DNA of 64,000 nt from Clostridium sp031626875 (GCF_031626875.1 NZ_JANDMF010000014.1:1-64000); one strand, 5' to 3'. Positions 51,652 to 62,440 are shown, numbered from the stretch's first letter. Notes: a model not told the origin generated them from the sequence alone. Translations and numbers: made by a program.

Positions 51652-53148
51652 TTGGTTAAAGACAATTTTTTTAAGAATTCATTTTTGCTAACAGCTTCTA
51701 ATATAACAACGGGAGTTATAGGATTTATATTTTCAATATATCTTTCACATGTATTAGGACCTGAAGGTATGGGATTATATAATTTAGTTATGCCAATATA
51801 TAATCTATTTATTTGTATGATGTCTGCAGGAATATCAGCATCTATATCAAAAATTTCTGCTGTTTATGTGGAAAAAAATGAAACCAACAATTTACTTAGG
51901 ACAATGAGAACTGTAGCTGTGTTTAACATAGTTTGGGCTATATTTATAGGAATAATGGTTTTTGCTTTTGCACCTATAATTGGTCAATATGGAATAAGTG
52001 ATAATAGAACTATAAATGCTATTAGGGTAACTTGCCCAGCTATGGTTTTTATAGCACTTTCTAACATACTAAAGGGCTATTTTTGGGGTACATCTAAAAT
52101 AACTGTTCCTGCAGTAATAGATATTTTTGAGAAAGCTCTAAGAATACTTACTGTAGCTATTTTAATATTTTTATTTAATGCTCAAAACTTAACATTACTT
52201 GTAACACTATGCTATGTGGCCCTATGCCTTGGAGAACTTCAAAGCTTAATTTTACTCTACATTTATTATAAACATTGTGTAAAAAAAATGGTTCCAACCT
52301 ATGAGAAACCAGAAAGAAAATCGCAATTATTATTTAATGTATTAATAATTTGTTTGCCTTTAACCTTAAATGGATTTCTTAGTAATATTTTTAATACATT
52401 ATCAACTTTAGTAATACCTCGATGTTTAGTTACCGCAGGTTTCACACATGTTGAAGCACTTTCTATGATAGGAAAATTTACTGGAATGGCTATGATGATT
52501 GTAGGAATTCCATTAGTTGTAATTAGTTCAATAAACACTCTACTTATCCCTGATCTTTCTCAAACATTAAGCAAAGGAAATTATTATGATGCTTCAGTAC
52601 GAATAAGAAAAGTAATGAAAATAGCATTTATACTTGGTCTTGCTACCACTATAATATGCTTGCTAATACCACATTCTTTGGGTCAAATGCTTTATCAAAG
52701 AGATGATTTAGGAAATTATATAAAATACGCTGGCATTTCTGCTCCTGTATTTTTCACTTCAGTAACTATGTTTGGAATACTAAATGGTATTAACAAACAA
52801 ATGGTTATACTAAGAAATTCACTTATAGTAGCTGTCCTAGAATTAATAGGATTATTCATATTTACATCTATACCTAGTATAAACATATATGGCTATACAA
52901 TAACACTTTTTTTTACTTCTTTAATCAGCTTTGTAATTAATCTCTATGAAGTAAAAAAATCTATAGAAATAGATTTATCTACAACAAATGTAGTTATATA
53001 TTGTTTATTAGCTATATTAGTATACCTTTTATTAACCTTCTTAATAAAAAATGTTTTGGGGCCTTTGACTGTATTTAAAAATATACTTATTATATTTTTA
53101 ACCTTTGGAATTTTTACATTCCTAAGTTCCTTTGGAGAACAGAATTGA
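51652..53148 (+). CDS. SpoVB-type polysaccharide flippase
   Basis: This 498-residue MOP-superfamily flippase has 12-14 helices. The start (FFKNSFLLTASNITTGVIGF) and YLSHVLGPEGMGLYNLVMPI match stage V sporulation protein B, which is needed for spore cortex and moves lipid-linked precursors. The TTG start has AAAGGAG upstream. It is convergent with a second flippase of the same superfamily. Confidence 0.87.
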   Translation: MVKDNFFKNSFLLTASNITTGVIGFIFSIYLSHVLGPEGMGLYNLVMPIYNLFICMMSAGISASISKISAVYVEKNETNNLLRTMRTVAVFNIVWAIFIGIMVFAFAPIIGQYGISDNRTINAIRVTCPAMVFIALSNILKGYFWGTSKITVPAVIDIFEKALRILTVAILIFLFNAQNLTLLVTLCYVALCLGELQSLILLYIYYKHCVKKMVPTYEKPERKSQLLFNVLIICLPLTLNGFLSNIFNTLSTLVIPRCLVTAGFTHVEALSMIGKFTGMAMMIVGIPLVVISSINTLLIPDLSQTLSKGNYYDASVRIRKVMKIAFILGLATTIICLLIPHSLGQMLYQRDDLGNYIKYAGISAPVFFTSVTMFGILNGINKQMVILRNSLIVAVLELIGLFIFTSIPSINIYGYTITLFFTSLISFVINLYEVKKSIEIDLSTTNVVIYCLLAILVYLLLTFLIKNVLGPLTVFKNILIIFLTFGIFTFLSSFGEQN

Positions 53149-53160
53149 TAATTTAGTCAA

Positions 53161-53206
53161 AAATAGAGAATTGGAGAACTTATATAAAATTCCCAATTCT
53201 CTATTT
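53161..53206. terminator. bidirectional terminator between the two flippase genes
   Basis: AAATAGAGAATTGG (53161-53174) pairs with CCAATTCTCTATTT (53193-53206) between convergent genes. Confidence 0.8.
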
Positions 53207-53207
53207 A

Positions 53208-54818
53208 CTATCTAAGTTTTACTCTCATGAATCTTGGAATAATTTTTAATATCTTAGGAGACACTCCTTCAATATCCTTTTTTGTTATTCCACCTGTTGC
53301 TATAATTAAATAAATATATACAAGTCCACCTGCTGCTATTAACAATACTGTAATCGGAATAGCTGTAAATCTTGTTAAAGGTATAAATCTATACAAGAAT
53401 CCCAATGGCATTTTGCAAACATATATAGTTGCTGCCATAGCTGCTGATGCAAATATTGGTTTTATAGTTAATCTCAAAACTGGCATTCTCATCATCATAA
53501 TAGAACATATTTCTCTATGATTTAAAATAGCTGGTATAAGGTGCCATAAACAGTTACCTATGATTGCACCATATATATTTATTCCTGGTATTCCTACTAG
53601 GATATAATTGGCTATTATTTTTATAACTATACCAATACAAAATGTTTTTAATACAAAATATAACTTATTAATTCCTTGAAGTACAGTACTTTGTATTTGA
53701 GTCATTGACATAAGTACTAATATAACTGAACCATACATCATTATTCCAGAGCCTTGACTAGTATTAAATAAAGCTATATACACTTCTTTGCTTAACATGG
53801 ATAATCCAACTGCTGAAGGAATAGCTATTATAAATACCATTTTAAAAGCATAACTTATCTTTCTCTTAGTTTCTTTACGATCTTTTAGTGCAATAGATTT
53901 AGCTATTGATGGTAATACGGTTGTCCCTATTGCTGTGATTACAACCAATGGAACTCCATACAAAGTCTTATATTGTCCTAACCCAGCATATAAAATATTA
54001 GCCTGCTCCTCTGTAAATCCAGCTACTATAAGCCTAGCAGATACATTAAACATATCTACTAATCCACCTAAGTTTTGAAGTCCTGCACTTAGTGTAATTG
54101 GGAAAGAATACATTAATAATTTCCTTAAAATTTTCTTGTTTTTAATTTTCTTATCAGGAATTTCACTTTCTAAAGCTTCTTCCTTATAACCTTTTTTATC
54201 ATAAAAATATATTACAAGAAAACATGCAAACAACGCTCCAACTGATGTACCTACTTGTGCTCCTGCATTTCCCATATCAACACTGCCTTGAACAAGTATA
54301 AATGCACATAATAAACTAATTACTACATTTAAAATCTGTTCAGCTACTTGAGAAATAGCTATTGGAGTCATATTACTTTTACCTTGCATAAAGCCTCTAA
54401 AAACTGCAAGTAAAGAAGTTATTACAATACAAGGACCTAATGCCATTATTCCATAAGCAGATTGAGGTGAATGTGCTAGATTTGCTAAAGGCTTAGCAAG
54501 TAAAACCATTCCTCCTCCAAGCACTATTCCAAGAACTCCATAAAATCCACTTGCAATTCGAAGAACTTTTATAGCTCCCTTTGGATTATCTAAAGCAGTA
54601 TACTCCGCTACAACCTTTGCTACTGCAGGTTGTGCTCCCATACAACTTAATGCATATATAAATAGAAATACTTCTGTAGTTTTTGAGTATATTCCATATC
54701 CACCTAAACCAAGTATTTGTGTTAGCAGTGGTGTATAGAATACAGACATTACCTTAACCATCATTCCAGCAAAGGAAAGTATAAACATCCCCTTAGCAGC
54801 TGAAGCTTTTTCTTTCAT
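53208..54818 (-). CDS. polysaccharide flippase, YtgP/SpoVB-like
   Basis: This 536-residue MOP-superfamily protein has about 14 helices and the YtgP-like features GMFILSFAGMMVKVMSVFY, QILGLGGYGIYSK, FRGFMQGKSNMTPIAISQVAEQ and LYGVPLVVITAIGTTVLPSIAK. YtgP/MurJ relatives are lipid II flippases. It starts with GGAGAAAG upstream and is the last gene of a run that includes the RluA enzyme upstream (24 bp). The exact lipid-linked substrate is not given. Confidence 0.87.
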   Translation of the reverse strand: MKEKASAAKGMFILSFAGMMVKVMSVFYTPLLTQILGLGGYGIYSKTTEVFLFIYALSCMGAQPAVAKVVAEYTALDNPKGAIKVLRIASGFYGVLGIVLGGGMVLLAKPLANLAHSPQSAYGIMALGPCIVITSLLAVFRGFMQGKSNMTPIAISQVAEQILNVVISLLCAFILVQGSVDMGNAGAQVGTSVGALFACFLVIYFYDKKGYKEEALESEIPDKKIKNKKILRKLLMYSFPITLSAGLQNLGGLVDMFNVSARLIVAGFTEEQANILYAGLGQYKTLYGVPLVVITAIGTTVLPSIAKSIALKDRKETKRKISYAFKMVFIIAIPSAVGLSMLSKEVYIALFNTSQGSGIMMYGSVILVLMSMTQIQSTVLQGINKLYFVLKTFCIGIVIKIIANYILVGIPGINIYGAIIGNCLWHLIPAILNHREICSIMMMRMPVLRLTIKPIFASAAMAATIYVCKMPLGFLYRFIPLTRFTAIPITVLLIAAGGLVYIYLIIATGGITKKDIEGVSPKILKIIPRFMRVKLR

Positions 54819-54842
54819 ACTAACTTTCTCCTATCTCTTTAA

Positions 54843-55802
54843 CTAAAATTTAAAAACATCTTGTTTAATCTTTTTAAATATAGGAGGTAATGATTCTGCT
54901 ATAGTCTTATTCTTTAAGTAGTTTAATTTACCACCTACTTCTCTAAATATAAGCTTGTATGCATAAAGATATTGATAATCTAACCCAAATTTATTTCTAA
55001 AGGATGAGTTTAACTTATTATCACCATATTTAGAATCTCCAATTAGAGGATTTCCTAAATGAGAAAGATGAGCTCTTATTTGATGGCTTCTTCCTGTGAT
55101 TAAGTTTATTTCTAAGAAAGATATAAGTCCATTACTTTGAATTGTCTTAACTTCCATAGCAATTTCTTTAGAATTTGCAACTTTTTTATCAAATATTCTA
55201 GAAACATTTGATTCTTCATTTTTTAATATGTATCCTTTATATAATCCATCTTTTATTCTACCTTTAACTAAGGTATTATAATACTTCTCAACTTCATTTT
55301 CTCTAATCGCTTCATTTAAAACTCTTAAAGCTTCAAAGTTTTTTCCAAAAATAACTATACCTGATGTATTTCTATCAAGTCTGTTACATGGTGCTGGTGT
55401 AAATGTAACTTCATTTTCTGGAAGATAATCACCCTTAGCATTTAAATAAGAAAGAACATAATCTGTTAATGTAGCTTCCTTCTTATTACTATCTGGATGA
55501 ACTAATACCCCTGGCCATTTTTCCACTATTAATACATTTTCATCTTCGTATGTAATCTTTAATGCGCTTGAATCAACTTTAATGAAATTCTCTTTAGTTT
55601 CCTTCTTTGTATGTATGTATCGTATTTCTACTACATCATTTTCTTGTAGTGAATATTTTTCCTTTTCCTTTTTACCATTTACTCTTACATCACCTTTTCT
55701 TAATGCTTTAAATATAGCACTTAAAGGTACATCTTTAAGAAGCTTTCTCAAAAACTTATCTAACCTTTGTCCTGCTTCATTTGATCCTATTTCTATTTTC
55801 AA
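54843..55802 (-). CDS. RluA-family 23S rRNA pseudouridine synthase
   Basis: This 319-residue enzyme has an N-terminal S4-like domain (about 1-60) and the RluA catalytic core with NRLDRNTSGIVIF (the catalytic Asp) and RSHQIRAHLSHLGNPLIGD. It converts uridines to pseudouridine in rRNA or tRNA; whether RluC, RluD or another target site applies is not readable. The start is TTG with AGGAG upstream, an 11-nt spacing. Confidence 0.9.
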   Translation of the reverse strand: MKIEIGSNEAGQRLDKFLRKLLKDVPLSAIFKALRKGDVRVNGKKEKEKYSLQENDVVEIRYIHTKKETKENFIKVDSSALKITYEDENVLIVEKWPGVLVHPDSNKKEATLTDYVLSYLNAKGDYLPENEVTFTPAPCNRLDRNTSGIVIFGKNFEALRVLNEAIRENEVEKYYNTLVKGRIKDGLYKGYILKNEESNVSRIFDKKVANSKEIAMEVKTIQSNGLISFLEINLITGRSHQIRAHLSHLGNPLIGDSKYGDNKLNSSFRNKFGLDYQYLYAYKLIFREVGGKLNYLKNKTIAESLPPIFKKIKQDVFKF

Positions 55803-55868
55803 AATGTAATCAACTCCTAGTCTTATCCTTTTGCTTATAAATCCTTATAATAGAGTAATCTTAAATCA

Positions 55869-57053
55869 CTAACTTGTCAAATATTCATATGCTATTTTAC
55901 TTTGAAGTGCCACTCCTAAAGGCAAGGCGTCTTCATCTATATCAAATAAGCAACTATGTGCTGGTTTATCAGTATTTTTAAGTATATTTCTTGTTCCTAA
56001 AAAATAAAAGGCTGCAGGTCTTTCATTTGCAAAATAAGCAAAACTCTCAACTCCCATACTTGGATTCTCTTGCTCTACTAAATTTTTTTCACCTAAAATT
56101 TCTTTAGCTACCTTTCTAACTCTATTTAGTACATATTCATTATTATACAAGCATGGATAGCTTTCTTCTATATTTATTTCTGCTTTTGCTCTAAAAGCTT
56201 TTGATAAATTATCTATTAAATCTTTAAATCTTCTAACTATATATTCTCTATCCTCTTTTGTAAGTGTTCTCATAATTCCAGATATAACTACCTCTTCTGG
56301 AATTACGTTTTGAGCACTTCCTCCATGGATACTTCCAACTGTTATTACTGAAGGATGGACTGGAGATATTTCTCTACTTACTAATGTTTGTAGACTTAAT
56401 ATTATATTAGATGTTATTACTATTGGATCAACTGTAACATGTGGAGATGCTCCATGACCTCCACTTCCAATAATCTTAACTACAAAAGGATTTGAAGCTG
56501 CATGAACGACTCCACTTTTTACCCTTATCTTTCCATAGTCCAAATCTTCTGTAACATGAAGTCCTACTACCAAATCAACATTTGGATTATCTAAAACTCC
56601 TTCTTTAATCATAATAGGAGCTCCTCCAGTAGTCTCTTCTGCTGGTTCAAATAGAATCTTTACATTTCCTGAAAAGTTCCTTTTAAACTTATTTAAAATT
56701 CTTGCTGCTCCAAGTAGTATTGTAGTATGTGCATCATGCCCACAAGCATGCATTTTCCCAGATATTTTCGAACTATATGACAGTCCTTTTTTATCTTGAA
56801 TAGGCAAAGCATCCATATCTGCTCTAAGAGCTATAGTCTTTTTATTATCTCCACTCCCTTCACCTTTTATAATCCCACATACTCCAGTACCAGCAACTGA
56901 TACAAAAGGAATACCTTCATTTTTTAAGAACTCTTTTATAATATTGGAAGTTCTTTTTTCTTCAAAGCCAAGCTCTGGATGTTCATGTATGTCTCTTCTA
57001 ATGGTAATAAGTTCTTTTTTAATATTATTGGCCTCATCAACAAAATTAATCAA
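55869..57053 (-). CDS. M20 family amidohydrolase (hippurate/IAA-amino-acid hydrolase-like)
   Basis: This 394-residue metal-dependent amidohydrolase has the M20D segments DIHEHPELGFEE, HACGHDAHTTILLGAARIL, EPAEETTGGA and VVGLHVTEDLDYGK. It should cleave N-acyl amino acids or peptide-like amides. The TTG start has AGGAGG upstream. It is 20 bp after the FtsA-like gene on the same strand, so the two may be coexpressed without a clear functional link. Confidence 0.87.
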   Translation of the reverse strand: MINFVDEANNIKKELITIRRDIHEHPELGFEEKRTSNIIKEFLKNEGIPFVSVAGTGVCGIIKGEGSGDNKKTIALRADMDALPIQDKKGLSYSSKISGKMHACGHDAHTTILLGAARILNKFKRNFSGNVKILFEPAEETTGGAPIMIKEGVLDNPNVDLVVGLHVTEDLDYGKIRVKSGVVHAASNPFVVKIIGSGGHGASPHVTVDPIVITSNIILSLQTLVSREISPVHPSVITVGSIHGGSAQNVIPEEVVISGIMRTLTKEDREYIVRRFKDLIDNLSKAFRAKAEINIEESYPCLYNNEYVLNRVRKVAKEILGEKNLVEQENPSMGVESFAYFANERPAAFYFLGTRNILKNTDKPAHSCLFDIDEDALPLGVALQSKIAYEYLTS

Positions 57054-57073
57054 ACAAACTACCTCCTATAAAA

Positions 57074-59083
57074 TTATTTCCAAGAAACCTCTATTTGATC
57101 TCCTTCAGTTAACTTATCTGTATAAGCTGCTGGTTTCCCATTTAGAATCAATTCAATTATTCCTTTAGGAACAGTTAAATCAAAATTAATATTAGTAAAT
57201 ATATCTACAAATATATAATCTTCTTTACCTTTTAAATGTACTTCTTCTCCATTAACTATTACTATAATAGGATTTTTCTCTTTTTCTTTCTCATTCTCTT
57301 TATATACACTAATAATTTCTGATTCAACAGCTGCCTCCTCATCTTTCTTCTCATCTCTAGTATATAATTTATTTCCTTCTTCTAGTATAAAATTTTCATT
57401 TAACTCTTCATCATTCATATATAATTTTATTTCATCTTTTAATACATATCTTTTTAAATCTTTAACTTTTTTAGGCAAAAATACTTCTACTTCATCTTCA
57501 TCTTTTAAGACTTCTTCCATATCCTTTATCTCTCCATTGATAATGCAAACTGGCTCTAAATTAACTATTTTATCATTAATATAAATTGATATAGAATCTA
57601 CATCACTAATAAATTCCCAAACTTTAGCCTCTGCATCTCTTCCATTTTGAGCATAAATAACTTTAATATCATCTCCAGCTGCAATTTCACTTTCTATATC
57701 TGCACTCTGTCCATTTATAGTTATTAATGCATTTGTTCCCATTACTCCAAAAGCTAATCTTTTCTTACCATTAATGCTGAATCTTATATTCTTTCCTGTT
57801 TTACCTATTAAAAGTGAAGGATTAATTCCCGCTTGTAGAAGGACATCCATAACTGTATGTTTATGAGAATTAAAAAGACTTACAGGTTCTTCATTTAAAT
57901 TGACATCTATAAAATCATTTCCAAGACTTCTTATAGCACTTAATGCAATACCAAGAACTGTTACTCCTGCTGATCCTAAATCATTACTAGCTACACATTC
58001 TGGTACTGAAGCTCTGTCCTTTATAGCAATTCTTTGCTGTGGTATATTAAGTTTTTCTGCAATTCCTTCCAAAAGTCCTGGAGTATGTGCTCCTCCTCCA
58101 ACTAAAAATACTGCTGATGGAGCCTTATCACCATTTGTTTCCAGAATTTTATTTGAAATAGCTTCTGCTAACTTATTTACAACAGGAGTAATAAGTTTTA
58201 TAACATTTTCTGAGGTAATTGTATTTTCTAACCCTAAAACATCAATATATGAAATCTCTTCCTCTTTTGATATACTTCTCTTTATTCTTTCTGCTGTATT
58301 AAAATCCACTAGGTATTCCTGTGCTATACTCTCTGTAATTTCATCCCCGGCCATTGGAACCATTCCATAAGAACTTATAGTTTCCTTTGAACTTATAGCT
58401 ATATCTGAAGTTCCAGCTCCTATATCAACTAAGGCTATATTTAATAATCTTAAATTCTTTGGCACTGCAGCTTCTATCGCTGCAATAGGCTCTAATGTTA
58501 AATTCATAACCCTAAGTCCAACTTTGTTCATTACTGTATATAGAGAATCTATTACTGACCTTGGTAAGAATGTAGCTATAACTTCTACTCCAGCTTCTTC
58601 TCCTTTATGTCCTAATAAATTAGATATTATATACGAGTTTAAGTAATACTCCTTAATTGAATATCCTACACAATAAAGTTTTCCTTCTGTATTTTTATTA
58701 ACTATACTTTCAGCTTCTTTTACTGCACTTAACTCTAAAGTTCTAACAACCTCTTTATCTATTTCTTCAGTTTCATTTAGCTCTAGATTCGCCTTAGCCT
58801 CACAAGTTCTTAAAAATCTACCTGCTGCAGCTATTGAAACCTCTTCTAATTTTATATTTAATTCTTTCTCTAATTTCTTCTTAATATCATCCACTACTTG
58901 AGTTACTAGATTTATATCGTGGATTTGTCCATCCACCATAGCTCTTTCTTCATGTTCTTGGTATTTTTCACATATTACTTCAAACTTTTTATCTCTTACA
59001 ACACCAACTGTTCCAATAATAGAGCGTGTTCCTATATCTAGTGAAAATATAATATCCTTTGGATTAAAAGTACTTCTCCCCAT
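57074..59083 (-). CDS. FtsA-like cell division/actin-fold protein with long C-terminal extension
   Basis: This 669-residue actin-superfamily protein has the nucleotide-binding segments IIFSLDIGTRSIIGTVGVV, VDIGAGTSDIAI and FLVGGGAHTPGL. The FtsA/PilM-like core covers about 1-390. The remaining roughly 280 residues are an acidic, beta-rich extension, with several beta-grasp-like repeats (KNIRFSINGKKRLAFG, NPIIVIVNGEEVHLKG, IIELILNGKPAAYTD). It lacks the usual FtsA C-terminal amphipathic membrane helix that I would expect. Clostridial relatives of similar length are annotated FtsA, but the function of the extension is not known. No ftsZ is in the window. Confidence 0.85.
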   Translation of the reverse strand: MGRSTFNPKDIIFSLDIGTRSIIGTVGVVRDKKFEVICEKYQEHEERAMVDGQIHDINLVTQVVDDIKKKLEKELNIKLEEVSIAAAGRFLRTCEAKANLELNETEEIDKEVVRTLELSAVKEAESIVNKNTEGKLYCVGYSIKEYYLNSYIISNLLGHKGEEAGVEVIATFLPRSVIDSLYTVMNKVGLRVMNLTLEPIAAIEAAVPKNLRLLNIALVDIGAGTSDIAISSKETISSYGMVPMAGDEITESIAQEYLVDFNTAERIKRSISKEEEISYIDVLGLENTITSENVIKLITPVVNKLAEAISNKILETNGDKAPSAVFLVGGGAHTPGLLEGIAEKLNIPQQRIAIKDRASVPECVASNDLGSAGVTVLGIALSAIRSLGNDFIDVNLNEEPVSLFNSHKHTVMDVLLQAGINPSLLIGKTGKNIRFSINGKKRLAFGVMGTNALITINGQSADIESEIAAGDDIKVIYAQNGRDAEAKVWEFISDVDSISIYINDKIVNLEPVCIINGEIKDMEEVLKDEDEVEVFLPKKVKDLKRYVLKDEIKLYMNDEELNENFILEEGNKLYTRDEKKDEEAAVESEIISVYKENEKEKEKNPIIVIVNGEEVHLKGKEDYIFVDIFTNINFDLTVPKGIIELILNGKPAAYTDKLTEGDQIEVSWK

Positions 59084-59184
59084 AATTAACCATCCTCTTT
59101 AATTTGTGATAAATCCTCATATTACCATAATATAAGTCTAATATAGATTATATATTATTAACATTTAACATTCAACGAAAACAC

Positions 59185-59236
59185 AAAAGCACCTTATAAA
59201 GTAGACATTTTCTCCACTTCATAAAGTGCTTTTTTG
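59185..59236 (-). terminator. terminator after the ABC permease gene
   Basis: AAAAGCACCTTAT (59185-59197) pairs with the AT-rich arm around ATAAAGTGCTTTT (59221-59233) via a few wobbles, with U runs on both sides. Confidence 0.65.
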
Positions 59237-59256
59237 ACTTTTTATATTTATTTTAT

Positions 59257-61695
59257 CTAAGACTCATCCATTGAAAGTTCCATATTAATTTTTTTCTTAG
59301 AAATATTCATTACATAAGGAACTAGGTAAATTACGCTTACAATTAATGTACCTCCAATATTAATCAATAGCATCTTATAGTCAGGTACAAAAAATCTTAT
59401 GCCATCAGAACAAATTAATACAAATGAACCAACATATCCAAGTATACATCCTATTAATTCACCTATACCTAGAAATACTATAAACTGAATTATCAACATC
59501 TTTCGTAAGTCTTTTGATGTAAACTTCATACATCTTAGTACTGCATACTCTTTTCTTCTTGTATTCATATTATTTTTAATAGAATTAACTACACCTAAAA
59601 TAGTAAATAAAATTATTAAGGATAAGGCAATTTGGAAATATCCCCATCGCTCATTAAATGCTCTATTATTTTCTTCTAAGACTTGCTGTAAAGTTGCCCA
59701 CTTTATACTTGGATAATTAGCTTTAATTTCTTGCAAAGCTTCCTGTATATTAGGACTTTCTGTATTAATATTTATTTTATAGAATGTTGAAGTATCTTTA
59801 TCTATTAATACTTTATTAGAAAAATCAATCATTAATTTTTTATAATTAACCAAACTATCATCAACAATATCAATCACTTCTAATTTAAAATCATATTTTT
59901 CAATTTGCCTTTCACTGTTATTACCAAATTCCGGATTAGCTAATCTTATTTCCTGTCCTATTTTAATATTCTTCTCTTTAGCATAGCTTTCACTTACTAC
60001 AACTTTTGATTTTTCATCACCTTTAAATTCCTTTATTAATCCTTGTTCTGTCATTTCTTTAAGACTTCCTAATGAATAATTTATATTTTCCTCATTTGAC
60101 CTATTACTTATTCTAGTAGTTCCGCCGTAAGCAATCATTGATACTTTTACCTTATCTAAAGAGCTAACATCATTAAATAATTTCATAAACTCATCACTTT
60201 TTAAGTTTTTGCCACTTATAATAACTATATCTGTCCTATATTCTTTTCGATAATAATCTTCTGTATTATTCATAATAGCTTTAGTAAAATTACTACCTAC
60301 ACTTGTTATAATCATAGAAGTAGCTATTGCTATAATTACTATATAACTCTTTTTAATTTGTGATATTGATGTTTTTATAGACATACTTCCTATTGTTCCA
60401 AAAACTAAACCAAAAGGTTTTATTAAAGAAGTTAAAATCTTAGTCATATTAACTCTAATAAACATAAAAATTCCTATTAATATAAATAAATATCCTAATA
60501 GAACTTTAGGTACCCCATCTGATATCTTTAGTAAAATTGCATAGACTTCAATAAAAACACCTATACCTATTAATATTAATGAAACAGTTTTCTTTCCTTT
60601 AGAATATTCATTAACTATTTTTTCATTTGAATCCATAGCTTGCACTGGTAATATTTTTGCTGTTCTTGCGGCTGGAATATGCAAGATAAATTGCATTATA
60701 ATAAACCCTACTAGTGCTGTTATACATAAAGGAATATAATAGACATTAAATGAAGGTAAAAATATCTTGGAACTTATACAAGTTAATACAAGTCCTAAAA
60801 TTACTCCAATTATATTAATTAATAAAGTTTGAATCTTTAAGATGCTGGAAACTTGTTGACTACTTCCTCCTATCGCTTTAATTATAGCAAATTCCTTTGT
60901 GTATTTATAAATATATTCTTGTAAATTTGATATTATCAATATGCCACACATAGTAATTACTAATACTCCAAGAACTGCAACAAAATATTTTAATGACGTT
61001 ACATTCTTTTGTACAAATTCATCTTGTTCAAATACTTGTATCCTTAAATTATCATCTATACTTTTTAATTTTTCTGCAACTGCTGAAGCATCTTTTGAAA
61101 CTTTAACCATAATAAAAGTAGCTTCATAGTCTAATTTCAAGATTTCTTTTAGACTTTTTCTATTCATTATAAGCATGTTAATAGTAGAACTGTCTGTCTT
61201 ATCTTTAAATACTTCTCCAACAGTTTTCTTATATCCATTTATATCAATCTTATCTCCAACTGATACCTTTAAATTTTCTGCAAGATTTTCATTTATAAAT
61301 ACCTGATTATCATCAAGATTTTTAGAATAATTATATTTACTTCTACTTAAATTATCATCTTCCAAGCCTAATGTATATACAGTTATACCTTGAATCTGCA
61401 AATCACCTGTTACTAATGCAGGTGAAGTTTTCTCTATTCCTTCTATTGAATTCACATTATCCATAAAAGAATTTGTTATATTTTTATGAGCATCATTTTC
61501 ATATCCAAATTGAAGTTCAAATGCTCCAAACTTTTCTAACATATCTTGTTTTAATTTATTTTCAGAGTTCAAAGAAAAATTCATTAAGGAGGTTATTAAG
61601 AATATAGATAGAGCTATTGCACTAATACATGCAATAGTTATACTTTTATTAGACTTTAAAAATCTTAGTGATATATCTTTAAGTGATTTAATCAT
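59257..61695 (-). CDS. FtsX-like ABC transporter permease
   Basis: This 812-residue MacB/FtsX-type permease has an N-terminal transmembrane helix, a large extracytoplasmic domain (about 45-225), three helices around 235-345, a second four-helix set (about 370-470), another extracytoplasmic domain and three C-terminal helices. Segments such as KEFAIIKAIGGSSQQVSSI and RRKEYAVLRCMKFTSKDLR are typical coupling loops. It overlaps the ATPase gene by 8 bp. Such transporters extract peptides or lipids from the membrane or act as immunity pumps. Confidence 0.88.
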   Translation of the reverse strand: MIKSLKDISLRFLKSNKSITIACISAIALSIFLITSLMNFSLNSENKLKQDMLEKFGAFELQFGYENDAHKNITNSFMDNVNSIEGIEKTSPALVTGDLQIQGITVYTLGLEDDNLSRSKYNYSKNLDDNQVFINENLAENLKVSVGDKIDINGYKKTVGEVFKDKTDSSTINMLIMNRKSLKEILKLDYEATFIMVKVSKDASAVAEKLKSIDDNLRIQVFEQDEFVQKNVTSLKYFVAVLGVLVITMCGILIISNLQEYIYKYTKEFAIIKAIGGSSQQVSSILKIQTLLINIIGVILGLVLTCISSKIFLPSFNVYYIPLCITALVGFIIMQFILHIPAARTAKILPVQAMDSNEKIVNEYSKGKKTVSLILIGIGVFIEVYAILLKISDGVPKVLLGYLFILIGIFMFIRVNMTKILTSLIKPFGLVFGTIGSMSIKTSISQIKKSYIVIIAIATSMIITSVGSNFTKAIMNNTEDYYRKEYRTDIVIISGKNLKSDEFMKLFNDVSSLDKVKVSMIAYGGTTRISNRSNEENINYSLGSLKEMTEQGLIKEFKGDEKSKVVVSESYAKEKNIKIGQEIRLANPEFGNNSERQIEKYDFKLEVIDIVDDSLVNYKKLMIDFSNKVLIDKDTSTFYKININTESPNIQEALQEIKANYPSIKWATLQQVLEENNRAFNERWGYFQIALSLIILFTILGVVNSIKNNMNTRRKEYAVLRCMKFTSKDLRKMLIIQFIVFLGIGELIGCILGYVGSFVLICSDGIRFFVPDYKMLLINIGGTLIVSVIYLVPYVMNISKKKINMELSMDES

Positions 61696-62440
61696 GATTT
61701 TTAATTACCTTTTTAAATTTTGATAGTATCATATCTATATTCCCCTCTTCACCTGTTCTCTTATAATCTTCAACTATATTTCCATCCTTAAAAAATAATA
61801 CTCTATCTGCATAACTTGCCACCATAGGATCATGAGTTACTATAATAATACTCTGGTTTAAATTTGTCCTCATACTCTTAAATATATCTAATATTTCTAG
61901 AGATGTATTATAATCAAGATTTCCTGTTGGTTCATCTGCTAATAATATTTGAGGATTTGTAATTATTGCTCTTGCTATGCTTACTCTCTGCTGTTGCCCC
62001 CCTGATAATTGTACTGGTCTGTGCTTTCTCCATTTTTGGAGTCCAACTAACTCTAACTGTTTGTCTACTTTTTCTTTTATTTCTTTTTCTGACACGCCTT
62101 GTAACACTAACGGTAATGCTACATTATCCTCTACAGTTAAATCCTTTAACAAATTAAAAGATTGAAATACGAAACCTATTTTTTCGCTTCTATATTTTGT
62201 AGCATAAGGCTCTTCATAATATTTTGTTTGTAGTTTATCTTCTATATAAACATAACCTTTATCTGGACTATCCAGGGCACCTATCATATTTAATAATGTA
62301 CTCTTTCCTGAACCACTACTCCCCATAATACATAGTATTTCTCCTTTATTTAGAGAAAAGGATACATCTTTCAATGCTTGTATTTTACTATTACCAACTT
62401 CAAAAGTTTTCTTTAAATTTTCTACTTTAAATATCTCCAC
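61688..62440 (-). CDS. ABC transporter ATP-binding protein (MacB/LolD type)
   Basis: This 250-residue ATPase has Walker A GSSGSGKST, the Q-loop, the signature LSGGQQQRVSIARAI, Walker B LLADEPTGNLD and the H-loop VTHDP. LNMIGALDSPDKG is characteristic of the MacB/LolD/FtsE branch. I start at GTG 62440 because AAGGAGG lies 6 nt upstream; the in-frame start at 62464 overlaps it. It is the first gene of a two-gene operon with the permease. Confidence 0.92.
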   Translation of the reverse strand: MEIFKVENLKKTFEVGNSKIQALKDVSFSLNKGEILCIMGSSGSGKSTLLNMIGALDSPDKGYVYIEDKLQTKYYEEPYATKYRSEKIGFVFQSFNLLKDLTVEDNVALPLVLQGVSEKEIKEKVDKQLELVGLQKWRKHRPVQLSGGQQQRVSIARAIITNPQILLADEPTGNLDYNTSLEILDIFKSMRTNLNQSIIIVTHDPMVASYADRVLFFKDGNIVEDYKRTGEEGNIDMILSKFKKVIKNHD

